A stretch of 63,265 bases of DNA from Candidatus Uhrbacteria bacterium (GTDB taxonomy: Bacteria > Patescibacteriota > Patescibacteriia > UBA9934 > UBA11717): positions 1-63,265 of the forward strand of contig JABIWD010000062.1 of the NCBI GenBank assembly GCA_018701105.1, given 5' to 3'. The notes beneath the pieces are model-generated. The model ran no database searches. It was given only the letters and a program-made list of their open reading frames with translations, and was not told the DNA's origin. Both the position numbers and the translations under genes were made by a program. This document shows, one piece after another, positions 25,056 through 33,781 of the stretch (the first letter of the stretch is position 1; every line of letters begins with the position of its first letter).

Positions 25056-25583
25056 ATGAGAACTCAACAAAAGCTGATCGTGATATCAGGAGCCCCGGCA
25101 ACAGGCAAGACAACTCTGTCCGCAGAACTGTCTGCACTATTGAACATTGCCTGTCTGAATAAGGACGCAATAAAAGAGCGTCTTTACGAGCTCATGGAGC
25201 TCTCTACGCTCGAAGACAGTAGGCGCGTTGGTCTTATGGCATTCAAGCTCTTCCTGCACCTGATCGAGATCCAGCTGCAGCGCGGCGTAGACCTGATCAT
25301 CGAGTCGCCCTTCGCGGTTCCCGGTGACAACGAGATGCTGGCTGCATGGCAGGAGCAGTACGGACTGAGACTGATCTGCATCGAGTGCACTGTGGATCCG
25401 AAAATCCGCGCTACGCGCTTTGAAACAAGACCGCGCCATGCAAGTCACCACGATACGGATCGTATGCTCGTAGACCAGCCTATGGATACAAGCACGCTTC
25501 TGTCACTTCCCGGCGAGGTCATCCGGGTCGACACGAATCGTCCAAATAACGAGGTTGTAAGCGAAGTACTCGCCGCAATCTAA
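25056..25583 (+). CDS. P-loop kinase-like protein (AAA_33/zeta type), 175 aa
   Basis: Start MRTQQKLIVISGAPATGKTT chosen over the longer frame because GAGGGACA lies 5-11 nt upstream. Walker A GAPATGKT is at residues 9-16, and ECTVDPKIRATRFETRP plus DTDRMLVD resemble the lid Arg region of small nucleotide/sugar/antibiotic kinases (T4 PNK, chloramphenicol phosphotransferase, zeta families). Substrate cannot be told. GC-rich single-gene unit with perfect terminator, inserted between dnaE and the phe operon. A second P-loop orphan of this kind is at 52468-53037. Confidence 0.72.
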   Translation: MRTQQKLIVISGAPATGKTTLSAELSALLNIACLNKDAIKERLYELMELSTLEDSRRVGLMAFKLFLHLIEIQLQRGVDLIIESPFAVPGDNEMLAAWQEQYGLRLICIECTVDPKIRATRFETRPRHASHHDTDRMLVDQPMDTSTLLSLPGEVIRVDTNRPNNEVVSEVLAAI

Positions 25584-25584
25584 A

Positions 25585-25613
25585 ACTCGAGCCTGAGCTC
25601 GAGTCTTTTTTTT
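25585..25613 (+). terminator. Terminator of the P-loop gene
   Basis: ACTCGAGC-CTGA-GCTCGAGT, then C and T8. Confidence 0.9.
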
Positions 25614-25614
25614 A

Positions 25615-25920
25615 CTATTCTTTTTCTTCCCTATCTTCTTTGTCGTCCCACTTCTTCTTCACCGACCGGAACGCGGTACCTGCAGCGGCTCCTGCCATGT
25701 TTGCAATCGTGTTCACCATCTTGCCGTGATGGTCTATCTTATCTTTCACGCCGTTGATTGCAGACTCGATCTTTACAAGAACATGCCGCGCTTCGTCGAG
25801 CGCAAGGTGCACTCTGCGCATCACCATTGCAACATGGTAAATCGCCCAACATAGAAACGCTGTAAACCACAACGCGCAAAATGCAAGCACGATCCAAAGT
25901 ATGTCTAGTGAGTTGATCAT
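25615..25920 (-). CDS. Small membrane protein (101 aa)
   Basis: One N-terminal transmembrane segment (ILWIVLAFCALWFTAFLCWAI) followed by a long helix (MRRVHLALDEARHVLVKIES) and a charged Lys/Glu tail. The layout is like DUF948-type proteins; no firm family. It lies 23 bp downstream of pheT, but has its own TGATATAAT only 9 nt from the ATG with GGAGG between. Confidence 0.7.
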   Translation of the reverse strand: MINSLDILWIVLAFCALWFTAFLCWAIYHVAMVMRRVHLALDEARHVLVKIESAINGVKDKIDHHGKMVNTIANMAGAAAGTAFRSVKKKWDDKEDREEKE

Positions 25921-25929
25921 AGTTCCTCC

Positions 25930-25938
25930 ATTATATCA
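25930..25938 (-). promoter_or_regulatory. Extended -10 promoter of the 101-aa gene
   Basis: TGATATAAT read leftward; the start codon is 9 nt further, which would leave the GGAGG partly outside the transcript. Confidence 0.5.
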
Positions 25939-25943
25939 GAAAA

Positions 25944-28349
25944 CTAGTCTCTGATGACAACGCCATGTGTTGATATCAATTCGTCGGTAATCTTTTTTAT
26001 ATCTACGTCCACTTCCTCTGACGTCAACGTGTGGTCATCGGCAAGTGTGAGATGAACTGCGAGCGACTTCTTTCCTTTCTCAATCTGCGATCCTCTGTAA
26101 AGATCAAACAGTTCAATGCTCTTCAACAGCTTTGAGCTATCCATCATCGTTTCGGTGAGCTCTCTGTACGCAACTTTCTCGTCTACGAGCAAAGCGAGGT
26201 CTCGAAGCGCCGCTGGGAACTCTGTTGGCTCGTCGTAACTTGGGTCGAGCTTCATGTGCTTTTGCAGCATCGGAAGGTCAATTTCCATCATTGCAACTTT
26301 GTACTCAACTCCGAACGCTTGAACAACTATTGGGTGCACTTCTCCGAGCGTTCCAACAGCCTCCCCGTCCACCAACACACGTGCTGATCGACCCGGATGC
26401 CACTGACTACTCAAGCCTTCACGCGACAACTCAAACTCGGCGTGATACTTGCTCATGATGATCTCGAGCGACCCCTTCATGTGACGGAACAAATCCTCGC
26501 CACCAACCTCGTCCACGATCGCAACCAACAACATCGAGCGCTCCTCAGGCAAGTCTCCTTCCCGTTTCAAGTACACGCGTTGCAACTCGAAGAGCCTTTC
26601 AACACCTTCGCGCTGCTCGTTCTCTGCGATGGTACGCATCATGTTAGGAATCAACGAGGGTCGCATCAAAGCCTGGTCTTGCGCGAGCGGATTCATGACA
26701 ATGAGGCCCAGCGCAGGATCAATCCCAGCTCGAACGGCATCCTCTGGATCTATAAACGAGTTCGCATACACCTCGGTCCATCCAGATCCTGCAAGTAAGT
26801 CTTTGATCTCATTTTCACGATCCAACAATGTGTCGCGTTCTCTTCTAGGAATAACTCCAGAAGGAATCGTACTTGGAAGATTCTCGTAGCCGTAAAGACG
26901 AGCGATCTCTTCCGTAAGATCAACGTCGGACTCAATGTCCATATCACGCCAAAACGGTACCTTCACCTCATATACTCCATCTTGATCTGTGTCAGAAACC
27001 TCGAACCCTAGCCTAGAAAGCATTCCGATCTGAGTATTTGTATCAATTTCTATTCCAATCAATTTATTCACCTTTTTAGGATCTAGTGAGAACGCGCGAT
27101 GAACATAATCGCCCTTTCTATCATCCTGAACCTTACCTACAACCTGACCGTGCGCAAGCACTCTCAAAAGCTCAATGGCCCGCGCCATTCCGTGTGGTGC
27201 TAACTCCGTAGACAAGCCTTTCTCGTACAGCGCCTGTGAGTCCGACTGCAAGTTAAGTGCACGCCAAGTCTCGCGGATCGAAAGAGGGTCGAAAGTCGCC
27301 GATTCCAAGATGATCGTCTTTGTTAATCCAGACACTCCTGAATCGAGCCCTCCCATGACACCACCAACCGCAACTGGCTTTGACTCGTCCGCGATAACAA
27401 GCATGCCCTCTGAGAGCTCGTATTCTTCTTCGTTGAGCGCAAGAAACTTCTCACCCTGCTTTGCAGAACGCACCACGATCTTTCCGCCATCAATTTTGTT
27501 GTAATCAAACGCGTGCATTGGTTGACCAAGCTCAAGACGTACGTAGTTCGTAATATCAACCACGTTGTTGATCGGTTTTGCACCCGCCAATATCAACCTC
27601 TTTTGTAGCCACCATGGCGATGGACCAACCTTCACATCCATCACAACCCCCATGTATCTTGGACACAAATCGTGTTCATCTACCTGAAGGTTGAATACAT
27701 ATTTATCGTCACCTTCATGCACGGGAATCTTTGGCACTTTCTTGAGCGGATCATCCATGTCTCCCAAAGCCGCCGCACACGCCTCTCGTGCCTGACCAAC
27801 AACCGCCATTCCATCTGGTCGGTTTGTAGTCATTTCAATATCAAAAACTGTATCATCAAGATCCAGAACTTCGGCCAGGTCTCGCCCAACATCCGAGTCT
27901 TTTGCTACTCCACTCAGATCCCAAATGTTTGTGCCACCTCCCAATCCAGGAAATCCTAGCTCTTCCGCCGCGCAAATCATACCAAAGCTCTCTTGCCCAC
28001 GAATCTTGGTTTCCTCCAAAGTAAGCTCGTTGTCCCCATGCCACGAGACGAGGGCTCCAGGCAATGCAACTGCAACCAACTGCCCACCTTCAAGATTAGT
28101 ACCTCCACACACGATCTGCACTGTCTTTCCGCCGTTTATCTCAGTCGTAACAAGTTGTAGCTTGTCAGCATCCGGATGCGGGTTGATCTCTTTCACGCGT
28201 CCAACAAGAACTCTTGCAAGGTACTTGTCTGGTCGAATCGTTCGTTCGATCTCATTACCAACCAAAGATAAACGCTTTATAAACGTCTTCAAATCCACGT
28301 CGGTCTTACAATATTCTTTTAACCAGTTGAATGGGATCAATGTATTCAT
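25944..28349 (-). CDS. pheT: Phenylalanyl-tRNA synthetase beta subunit
   Basis: Forms the alpha2beta2 PheRS. 801 residues in canonical order: N-terminal B1/EMAP-like tRNA-binding domain (VGRVKEINPHPDADKLQLV), B3/B4 editing core (RYMGVVMDVKVGPSP; KINDVVDITNYV-like NNVVDITNYVRLELGQPMHA), B5, catalytic-like B6/B7, and C-terminal ferredoxin-fold anticodon-binding domain (PTEFPAALRDLALLVDEKVA). One base separates it from pheS; last gene of rseP-pheS-pheT. Confidence 0.97.
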   Translation of the reverse strand: MNTLIPFNWLKEYCKTDVDLKTFIKRLSLVGNEIERTIRPDKYLARVLVGRVKEINPHPDADKLQLVTTEINGGKTVQIVCGGTNLEGGQLVAVALPGALVSWHGDNELTLEETKIRGQESFGMICAAEELGFPGLGGGTNIWDLSGVAKDSDVGRDLAEVLDLDDTVFDIEMTTNRPDGMAVVGQAREACAAALGDMDDPLKKVPKIPVHEGDDKYVFNLQVDEHDLCPRYMGVVMDVKVGPSPWWLQKRLILAGAKPINNVVDITNYVRLELGQPMHAFDYNKIDGGKIVVRSAKQGEKFLALNEEEYELSEGMLVIADESKPVAVGGVMGGLDSGVSGLTKTIILESATFDPLSIRETWRALNLQSDSQALYEKGLSTELAPHGMARAIELLRVLAHGQVVGKVQDDRKGDYVHRAFSLDPKKVNKLIGIEIDTNTQIGMLSRLGFEVSDTDQDGVYEVKVPFWRDMDIESDVDLTEEIARLYGYENLPSTIPSGVIPRRERDTLLDRENEIKDLLAGSGWTEVYANSFIDPEDAVRAGIDPALGLIVMNPLAQDQALMRPSLIPNMMRTIAENEQREGVERLFELQRVYLKREGDLPEERSMLLVAIVDEVGGEDLFRHMKGSLEIIMSKYHAEFELSREGLSSQWHPGRSARVLVDGEAVGTLGEVHPIVVQAFGVEYKVAMMEIDLPMLQKHMKLDPSYDEPTEFPAALRDLALLVDEKVAYRELTETMMDSSKLLKSIELFDLYRGSQIEKGKKSLAVHLTLADDHTLTSEEVDVDIKKITDELISTHGVVIRD

Positions 28350-28350
28350 A

Positions 28351-29397
28351 TTAGAATTGCTGCAAGAATCGAACGTCGTTGCTGTACATAGTACGCAAAT
28401 CGGAGATATTTAGGCCCGCTCGCATAGAAACCGTGCGCTCTAGACCCCAACCAAAGGCAAGTCCACCGTACTTCTCAGGATCAACTCCGCCAGCCTTCAG
28501 CACGTCTGGGTGTAGCATTCCTGCTCCTCCAAGCTCTACCCATCCATCCTTACACATCCTGCAACCCTTTCCATGACAAAGCCCGCAGGAAATATCGACC
28601 TCAAATGAAGGTTCCGTGAATCTAAAGTGGTGAGGACGAAGTCGGATCTCACGATCTGCTCCAAAATATTCTTTTGCAAAGTGTTCAAATAAACCTTTCA
28701 AGTCTGTAATCGTAACACCTTCGTCAATCAGCAAACCTTCGAACTGATGAAACATCGGAACGTGACTAACATCGGACTGTCGTCGGTATGTCTTGTTGAT
28801 GTTCATCATTCGTATTGGAAGATCTCCGCGCTCCATCTCACGCACATCTCCATTGGTCGTGTGCGGTGTCAAAACCATCTTCCCCTTCTTGTCGTCCGCC
28901 GGTGCGTCTATAAAGAAAGTTTCCCAGTTGTCTCGGGCTGGATGATCCGGCCCAACACGCAACGTCTCAAAGGCGTACCACTCCCACTCAACCTCTGGAT
29001 GGCGAACGCGCGTAAATCCAAGACGAGCAAAAATACCCTCGATCTCTCGGATCGCGGTAGTCGTCATATGTAAATGTCCAACAGGTGGCGCAATGCCTGG
29101 AAGCGAAATATCGATAGCTTCCTCGGTCGCCAAATTCTCTAAGCGAGCCCTCTCAAGCTCGGTCGTCGTCAGATCAAAAGCCGACTCAATAGCCTTCTTT
29201 ACCTCGTTCGCGGCCTGACCAGCGTCCTTTCGCTCGTCGTTTGTCATGTCCTTGAGCAACCGCATTAAGTCCTGAAGACCACTTTTACGCCCTAAATACT
29301 TAACCCGAAGCACCTCGAGCTCATCATCGCCCGACACGGTAGCAAGGTCAGTATCAAACGATGCCCTTAATTTTTGTAATTCATCCTTGAAGCTCAT
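28351..29397 (-). CDS. pheS: Phenylalanyl-tRNA synthetase alpha subunit
   Basis: Catalytic subunit of PheRS. 348 residues: N-terminal coiled coil, class II motif 1 region GPDHPARDNWETFF, motif 2 around FHQFEGLLIDEGV, cysteine-containing CGLCHGKGCRMCKDGW loop, and motif 3 GLAFGWGLERTVSM. A CxxC...CxxC cluster in that loop looks like a zinc site, not universal in PheS. It begins 8 bp after rseP and is followed after 1 bp by pheT. Confidence 0.97.
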   Translation of the reverse strand: MSFKDELQKLRASFDTDLATVSGDDELEVLRVKYLGRKSGLQDLMRLLKDMTNDERKDAGQAANEVKKAIESAFDLTTTELERARLENLATEEAIDISLPGIAPPVGHLHMTTTAIREIEGIFARLGFTRVRHPEVEWEWYAFETLRVGPDHPARDNWETFFIDAPADDKKGKMVLTPHTTNGDVREMERGDLPIRMMNINKTYRRQSDVSHVPMFHQFEGLLIDEGVTITDLKGLFEHFAKEYFGADREIRLRPHHFRFTEPSFEVDISCGLCHGKGCRMCKDGWVELGGAGMLHPDVLKAGGVDPEKYGGLAFGWGLERTVSMRAGLNISDLRTMYSNDVRFLQQF

Positions 29398-29404
29398 ATC
29401 TACC

Positions 29405-30484
29405 TTAACCTGCTATTAAGTTCATTATGTCCTTATACGTTATCAAAACTACGAGAATCATCAATAGCGCGAACCCTAGCGCATGCGTCATACCCTCAAG
29501 CTTTGGAGTAACCGGCTTTCGTCGAATAGTCTCTAATGCAAGGAAGAATATGCGTCCTCCATCGAGCGCTGGGAAAGGAATCACGTTCAGTATAGCAAGG
29601 TTTATGCTCAATAACGCTGCAAAGTGGATCAAATACACGAATCCAAGGTCTGCGATCTCTCCAGTCAACACAGCGATTCCAACAGGACCCGCCACAGCCT
29701 CGCCGGCTCCTTTACCTGTAAAGATCCCCTTAATCAGGTCTCCAAACCCCACAACCGTTGCAGAAGTTAGAGCCACGGTAGCCTCAGCCCCCTTCCAAAC
29801 GGATACAAACGGATTATATTGAACCGTTCCAACTGTCGCCAACTGGGTTCCGATTGCAATAAGGTCGTTGTCTATCTTCTCTGGAGACACATGAATCTCG
29901 ACCGACTCTCCCTGACGATCCACCATCAACGTAGCTTCCGTACCTTCTGGGATCAACCCGATCTGTTCACGAGCCTGCTCGGCATCGATCACCGAAACGC
30001 CATCGATTATGGAAAGGTGATCACCTAGCTCAACACCTGCTCTGTCGGCCGATGAATCCGGCAACACGTAAAGCACCTCCACATGAGCGCCCTCAACATT
30101 CGCACTCGACACATCGGCACCATCCAAGATCGCAGGCATTCCCGCCATGAATCCTGCAGACAAGAGCACCCAGGCAAGAACGATGTTCATTGCAACGCCG
30201 GCTATCAGCACAAGAAAACGTTTCCACTTCGGCTTACTGGCAAAACTCCCTGGATCATCCGCCTCCTCCCCGCTCTCTCCGTGAATCTTCACAAAGCCGC
30301 CGAGCGGAATAAGATTGATCGTATACTCAGTACCTCCCTTTTTATATGCAAACAGTCGTGGAGGAAAGCCGAATCCAAACTCGTCTACCCTCATTCCGGA
30401 CCACTTAGCAACGGCAAAGTGCCCAAGCTCGTGAACAAAAACAAGAACAGATAAAACAATTAGAAAAATCAATATAGTTGTCAT
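29405..30484 (-). CDS. rseP: Site-2 protease RseP-type zinc metalloprotease
   Basis: Intramembrane protease that cleaves membrane-tethered substrates such as anti-sigma factors. 359 residues with HELGH (18-22) in the first span, a PDZ domain (DSSADRAGVELGDHLSIIDG), and the second catalytic motif NVIPFPALDGGRI in a later span. First gene of the operon with pheS and pheT. The start codon lies 10 nt behind a TGATATACT box. Confidence 0.94.
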   Translation of the reverse strand: MTTILIFLIVLSVLVFVHELGHFAVAKWSGMRVDEFGFGFPPRLFAYKKGGTEYTINLIPLGGFVKIHGESGEEADDPGSFASKPKWKRFLVLIAGVAMNIVLAWVLLSAGFMAGMPAILDGADVSSANVEGAHVEVLYVLPDSSADRAGVELGDHLSIIDGVSVIDAEQAREQIGLIPEGTEATLMVDRQGESVEIHVSPEKIDNDLIAIGTQLATVGTVQYNPFVSVWKGAEATVALTSATVVGFGDLIKGIFTGKGAGEAVAGPVGIAVLTGEIADLGFVYLIHFAALLSINLAILNVIPFPALDGGRIFFLALETIRRKPVTPKLEGMTHALGFALLMILVVLITYKDIMNLIAG

Positions 30485-30494
30485 AAGTAAGAAG

Positions 30495-30503
30495 AGTATA
30501 TCA
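30495..30503 (-). promoter_or_regulatory. Extended -10 promoter of rseP-pheS-pheT
   Basis: TGATATACT read leftward, 10 nt before the ATG; leader of about 4 nt predicted. Confidence 0.55.
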
Positions 30504-30529
30504 GAAAGAGAGCAAGAACCACATACTGT

Positions 30530-30566
30530 AATTTCAATTGGGCAAATTTCAATTTATGGAAGTTTG
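30530..30566 (+). repeat. Dispersed AT-rich repeat, family R2, copy 2
   Basis: AATTTCAATTGGGCAAATTT...TTTATGGAAGTTTG; same family as 8422-8468 (opposite strand) and 45746-45793. Confidence 0.75.
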
Positions 30567-30579
30567 TTCATTTCAACAA

Positions 30580-30620
30580 ATAAACAAACCGCCCCCGACA
30601 CCAGGTGGTGCGGGGGCTTG
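30580..30620 (-). terminator. Terminator of the 30638-31036 gene
   Basis: Leftward: GCCCCCG...CGGGGGC with an inner ACCA/TGGT pair, then GGTTTGTTTATTTG. Confidence 0.8.
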
Positions 30621-30637
30621 AGGTTTTGCTCTGTGTG

Positions 30638-31036
30638 CTAGCACGGAGCGAGGTAGATGCGGAACTCGAACGGTTCGGACGTGTCGAACTCGCCGTGCGG
30701 GTCCAGGAAGTCTTCTATTCCCACGGAACATCCTTCGATGCTGTGGTGGAAGAAGACGTCGGACCCTCTGCTCGAGGTGTCGCTCGGCCGGATCGGGTTG
30801 GTGTCGACCGTGATCCGCTCAACGGTAGAGCATGGGACCACCTCGACGCTCGGACCGATGCCATAGGTAATCGTCACAATGCGCAAACTTGGCACATGTA
30901 CGTTTCGGAAATCGAGCCTCCCGAGCTCCGCTCCCTCCACGATGTCCTCTTCGCGAACAAGGCACCAGCGACTTCCGCCCAGAACCAGCTCACGCGAATC
31001 CAACCACAGCAAACGCCTGTCGAATTTCTTGAGCAT
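30638..31036 (-). CDS. GC-rich orphan protein, 132 aa
   Basis: No family recognised. ATG at 31036 follows GAGGGAGAT (Shine-Dalgarno at 5-8 nt). The chain is soluble, rich in predicted beta strands and acidic residues (VEVVPCSTVERITVDT; EPFEFRIYLAPC), with three cysteines and no signal peptide. Single-gene unit with promoter TTGACA-N17-TAAGTT and strong terminator, set between rseP and a small membrane protein gene. Confidence 0.68.
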   Translation of the reverse strand: MLKKFDRRLLWLDSRELVLGGSRWCLVREEDIVEGAELGRLDFRNVHVPSLRIVTITYGIGPSVEVVPCSTVERITVDTNPIRPSDTSSRGSDVFFHHSIEGCSVGIEDFLDPHGEFDTSEPFEFRIYLAPC

Positions 31037-31091
31037 ATCTCCCTCTCATCTCAGCCATCCACTTTGGACGACCGGCCTATGAAGACCCTGG

Positions 31092-31120
31092 AACTTAGCT
31101 CATAGAGAAGGCTCTGTCAA
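31092..31120 (-). promoter_or_regulatory. Promoter of the 132-aa orphan
   Basis: TTGACA (31120-31115), 17-bp spacer, TAAGTT (31097-31092). Confidence 0.75.
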
Positions 31121-31188
31121 GGTTAAGTCGATTCAATCGCAATACAAAACACGCATTTTCTTATATAATGCGTGCATAAACTTCAAAT

Positions 31189-31440
31189 ATGTCTGATATA
31201 GAAAAAAGACTCAAAGCAATAGAGAAACGGAACACAAGTGTAGAGCTCGACAAAGCGTGGGAAACGAGCCTTGCTCGCAAACTGTTGATCGCCCTACTTA
31301 CTTACATTATCATCGTACTCTTCTTCAAAGCAGCTGATCTACCAAAGCCCTACGTAAACTCAATAGTTCCGACTACAGGGTTTGTACTATCGACGCTGAC
31401 GCTTAACTTATTTAAGAAAATTTGGACGAAAAGAAAATGA
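31189..31440 (+). CDS. Small two-span membrane protein (83 aa)
   Basis: Begins with a charged helix (MSDIEKRLKAIEKRNTSVEL), then AWETSLARKL and two hydrophobic segments (LLIALLTYIIIVLFF; IVPTTGFVLSTLTLNLF), ending KKIWTKRK. I recognise this as a widely distributed uncharacterised small protein type but cannot name a function. TATAAT at about 31162-31167 precedes it; no Shine-Dalgarno. Confidence 0.78.
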   Translation: MSDIEKRLKAIEKRNTSVELDKAWETSLARKLLIALLTYIIIVLFFKAADLPKPYVNSIVPTTGFVLSTLTLNLFKKIWTKRK

Positions 31441-31443
31441 GGA

Positions 31444-31477
31444 TAACCAAAAACGGACAATTGTCCGTTTTTGGTTA
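31444..31477. terminator. Bidirectional terminator, perfect palindrome
   Basis: ATAACCAAAAACGGAC and its exact reverse complement meet at AATT; A and T runs on both sides serve the 83-aa gene and the convergent phosphomannomutase. Confidence 0.85.
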
Positions 31478-31497
31478 TGTGCAATAAATTACAATAG

Positions 31498-32865
31498 TTA
31501 CTCCAACTCCCCTCCGTCACTCTCGATCATCGCAATGATCTCGTCACGCTTTATCTCCATCTCCTCAGCTGTCTCAGATTCCACATTGAGCCTGAGCACC
31601 GGATCGTTTGCAGACGGACGTATGTTAAACCACCATGTATCAAACGAAACGGTATAACCATCAAGGTCGCTAACTTTCCCCCCTTTCTCTGCGTGATAAT
31701 CCCTCAGCGACTTCATCGTCGCATCTTTATCGCGCACCACATAGTTAATCTCCCCTGACTGTTCATGTGTCCTGATCTCGGAAACAAGTTCAGAAAGTTT
31801 CTTGCCCGTCTCATTCATCAACTTAACAATCAACATCGTGGACAACAACGTTGATTCCACCATAAACATCTCCGCGTAATAAAAGTGGCCTGACAACTCA
31901 CCTGCAAACAATGCACCTTCTTTGCGCATCTGTTGCTTAATGTAAGCGTGCCCCACAGGTGACATCGCGTACTCCCCGCCATTCTTCTCAACAACTCGCT
32001 TCACATCACGAGTACACCTGACATCACACAAGATCTTTGCACCCGGGTTCTTTTTCAACATCTCTAGCGCAATCATCGTCGCTACGATATCACTGGGGAC
32101 ATACTTAGCATTTTCATCAACGAACCCAACTCGGTCACCATCCGCATCGTATGCAACACCAAACGCTGCACCATTCTCCAGAACCGACTTCTGCATATCT
32201 ACCAATGTATCGAGCTTGAGAGGGTTTGCTTCGTGATTTGGAAATGAACCATCTGGTTTCCAGTACATGTCTACCGTGTTCGATCCCAGTCGTTCGAAAA
32301 ACTTTGGCAAGATAACCGGAGTCACTCCGTTGCCAGCGTCAGCGACAATCGTCATCTTCGATGCATCAATCTCACCAGTGTACGCAAAAAGCTTATCTAG
32401 AAAATCTTTCTTAATATCGCGCTCAGAGACTGAGCCTGGAGTGTCCGATAAATTAAACTCCCCAGCCTGCGCCAACTCTTTCAACTCCTCCATCCCAGAA
32501 CCTTTTCCGATAGGACTCAAATCCCCTCGTGTCATCTTAATTCCGTTCCACTCTGCAGTTGAATGAGACGCGGTAACCATTACCCCACCATCAATGTCGT
32601 CATACATTCCTACGGAGTAGTAAATCATTGGGGTTGTACACATTCCAATCTTTATAACTTCAGCCCCCATAGAAGTCACTCCCTTAATAAATCCCTCAAC
32701 TAATCCTGGAGATGTCTCGCGCATATCCCAACCAAGTGAAATGCGTTTAGCGCCCGTTAGAGCAATGTATGCGCGCCCTAGCACCTCTGCGACCTCCGGA
32801 ACTAAGTTAGTCGCGTGGTAGCCTCGAATGTCGTAGGCACGGAAGATAAAGTCATCAATTTTCAT
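31498..32865 (-). CDS. manB: Phosphomannomutase/phosphoglucomutase
   Basis: Interconverts hexose 6- and 1-phosphates for sugar-nucleotide and envelope polysaccharide synthesis. 455 residues of the alpha-D-phosphohexomutase family: active-site Ser in MVTASHSTAEWNGIK, metal loop DADGDRVGF, sugar loop GELSGHFYY, and C-terminal phosphate-binding region RPSANDPVLRLNVE. Substrate (Man versus Glc) is not settled by the motifs. A TATACT box lies about 30-35 bp upstream in the gap shared with divergent lemA. Confidence 0.93.
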   Translation of the reverse strand: MKIDDFIFRAYDIRGYHATNLVPEVAEVLGRAYIALTGAKRISLGWDMRETSPGLVEGFIKGVTSMGAEVIKIGMCTTPMIYYSVGMYDDIDGGVMVTASHSTAEWNGIKMTRGDLSPIGKGSGMEELKELAQAGEFNLSDTPGSVSERDIKKDFLDKLFAYTGEIDASKMTIVADAGNGVTPVILPKFFERLGSNTVDMYWKPDGSFPNHEANPLKLDTLVDMQKSVLENGAAFGVAYDADGDRVGFVDENAKYVPSDIVATMIALEMLKKNPGAKILCDVRCTRDVKRVVEKNGGEYAMSPVGHAYIKQQMRKEGALFAGELSGHFYYAEMFMVESTLLSTMLIVKLMNETGKKLSELVSEIRTHEQSGEINYVVRDKDATMKSLRDYHAEKGGKVSDLDGYTVSFDTWWFNIRPSANDPVLRLNVESETAEEMEIKRDEIIAMIESDGGELE

Positions 32866-32957
32866 ATCTAGTTGAATTCATAGCCTTATTGAGGTAAAAA
32901 GTATACAATTAATCCACAAGCGGCACAAAAAACCGCAGAATTCATTGAATTTCTATT

Positions 32958-33521
32958 ATGCCAATACTTATCGGATTTCTCGGCCTACTGATAGTAGTCG
33001 CCGTATTCATTCTCTTCCTATATAACTCACTCGTTGCAAAGCGCACGCACGTTAATGAAGGTTGGTCCGACATCGACGTTCAGCTAAAGCGACGATACGA
33101 TTTGATTCCAAACTTGATCGAGACAGTCAAAGGAGCCGCTTCACATGAGCGCGAGACGCTTGAGAGTGTTACCAATGCTCGAGCCAATGCAATGAACGCA
33201 GAGAAGACTGGTGACCCTAAGAAGATGGCCGCCGCAGAGAACATGTTGAGTGGAACATTGAAGACTTTGTTTGCCGTGTCAGAGAACTACCCCGCCCTTC
33301 GCGCAAACGAAAACTTTTTGAACCTACAAAATACACTTACAGATACTGAGAACAAGATTCAGGCAGCACGCCGATTCTACAACTCACTTGTACGCGACCT
33401 GAATATCGCAGTACAGAAGTTCCCAGCAGTGTTGATCGCCAACATGCTTGGATTTAAGAAGCGCGACTTCTTTGAGATCGAAAACACCGTGGAGCGAGAA
33501 AACGTAGAGGTAAAGTTCTAG
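32958..33521 (+). CDS. lemA: LemA family membrane protein
   Basis: 187 residues. N-terminal transmembrane segment (GFLGLLIVVAVFILFLYNSL), then the family signature VNEGWSDIDVQLKRRYDLIP and a helical bundle. Function is unclear in the family, but it commonly neighbours HtpX, which here follows after a 260-bp repeat-rich gap. No Shine-Dalgarno; a GCGG/CCGC hairpin lies in the leader. Confidence 0.92.
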   Translation: MPILIGFLGLLIVVAVFILFLYNSLVAKRTHVNEGWSDIDVQLKRRYDLIPNLIETVKGAASHERETLESVTNARANAMNAEKTGDPKKMAAAENMLSGTLKTLFAVSENYPALRANENFLNLQNTLTDTENKIQAARRFYNSLVRDLNIAVQKFPAVLIANMLGFKKRDFFEIENTVERENVEVKF

Positions 33522-33565
33522 TATAGTGTCGTACCTACGTCGGTATTAATGAATCCCAAGCCAGT

Positions 33566-33716
33566 GTCATCCTGAGCGGCAGCGTAGGGATCTCATTGTG
33601 CTAGACTTTCCAGAACCATGAGATCCTCACGTCGTACCTCCTCAGGATGACGACGGAGCCATGAGATCCTCACGTCGTACCTCCTCAGGATGACGACGGA
33701 ACCATGATATCCTCAC
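33566..33716. repeat. R1 palindromic repeat copy 2 with 43-bp tandem duplication
   Basis: 33566-33651 is a full R1 copy (GTCATCCTGAGCGG...CTCAGGATGAC). Its right arm is repeated at 33661-33694, identical over 34 bp with period 43, and starts a third time at 33704. It fills the lemA-htpX gap. A TCGCTCGCGAGCGA palindrome follows at about 33738. Confidence 0.85.
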
Positions 33717-33781
33717 TTTATTATCCATCCAGGGGCATCGCTCGCGAGCGACATACTGACTGACAAAATAAACTTCAAAAA

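Noticed and set aside
33618..33716. Possible CRISPR array (repeats with 43-bp period)
   Set aside because: Only two and a third units, no variable spacers, no cas genes; it is a tandem duplication of half an R1 palindrome.
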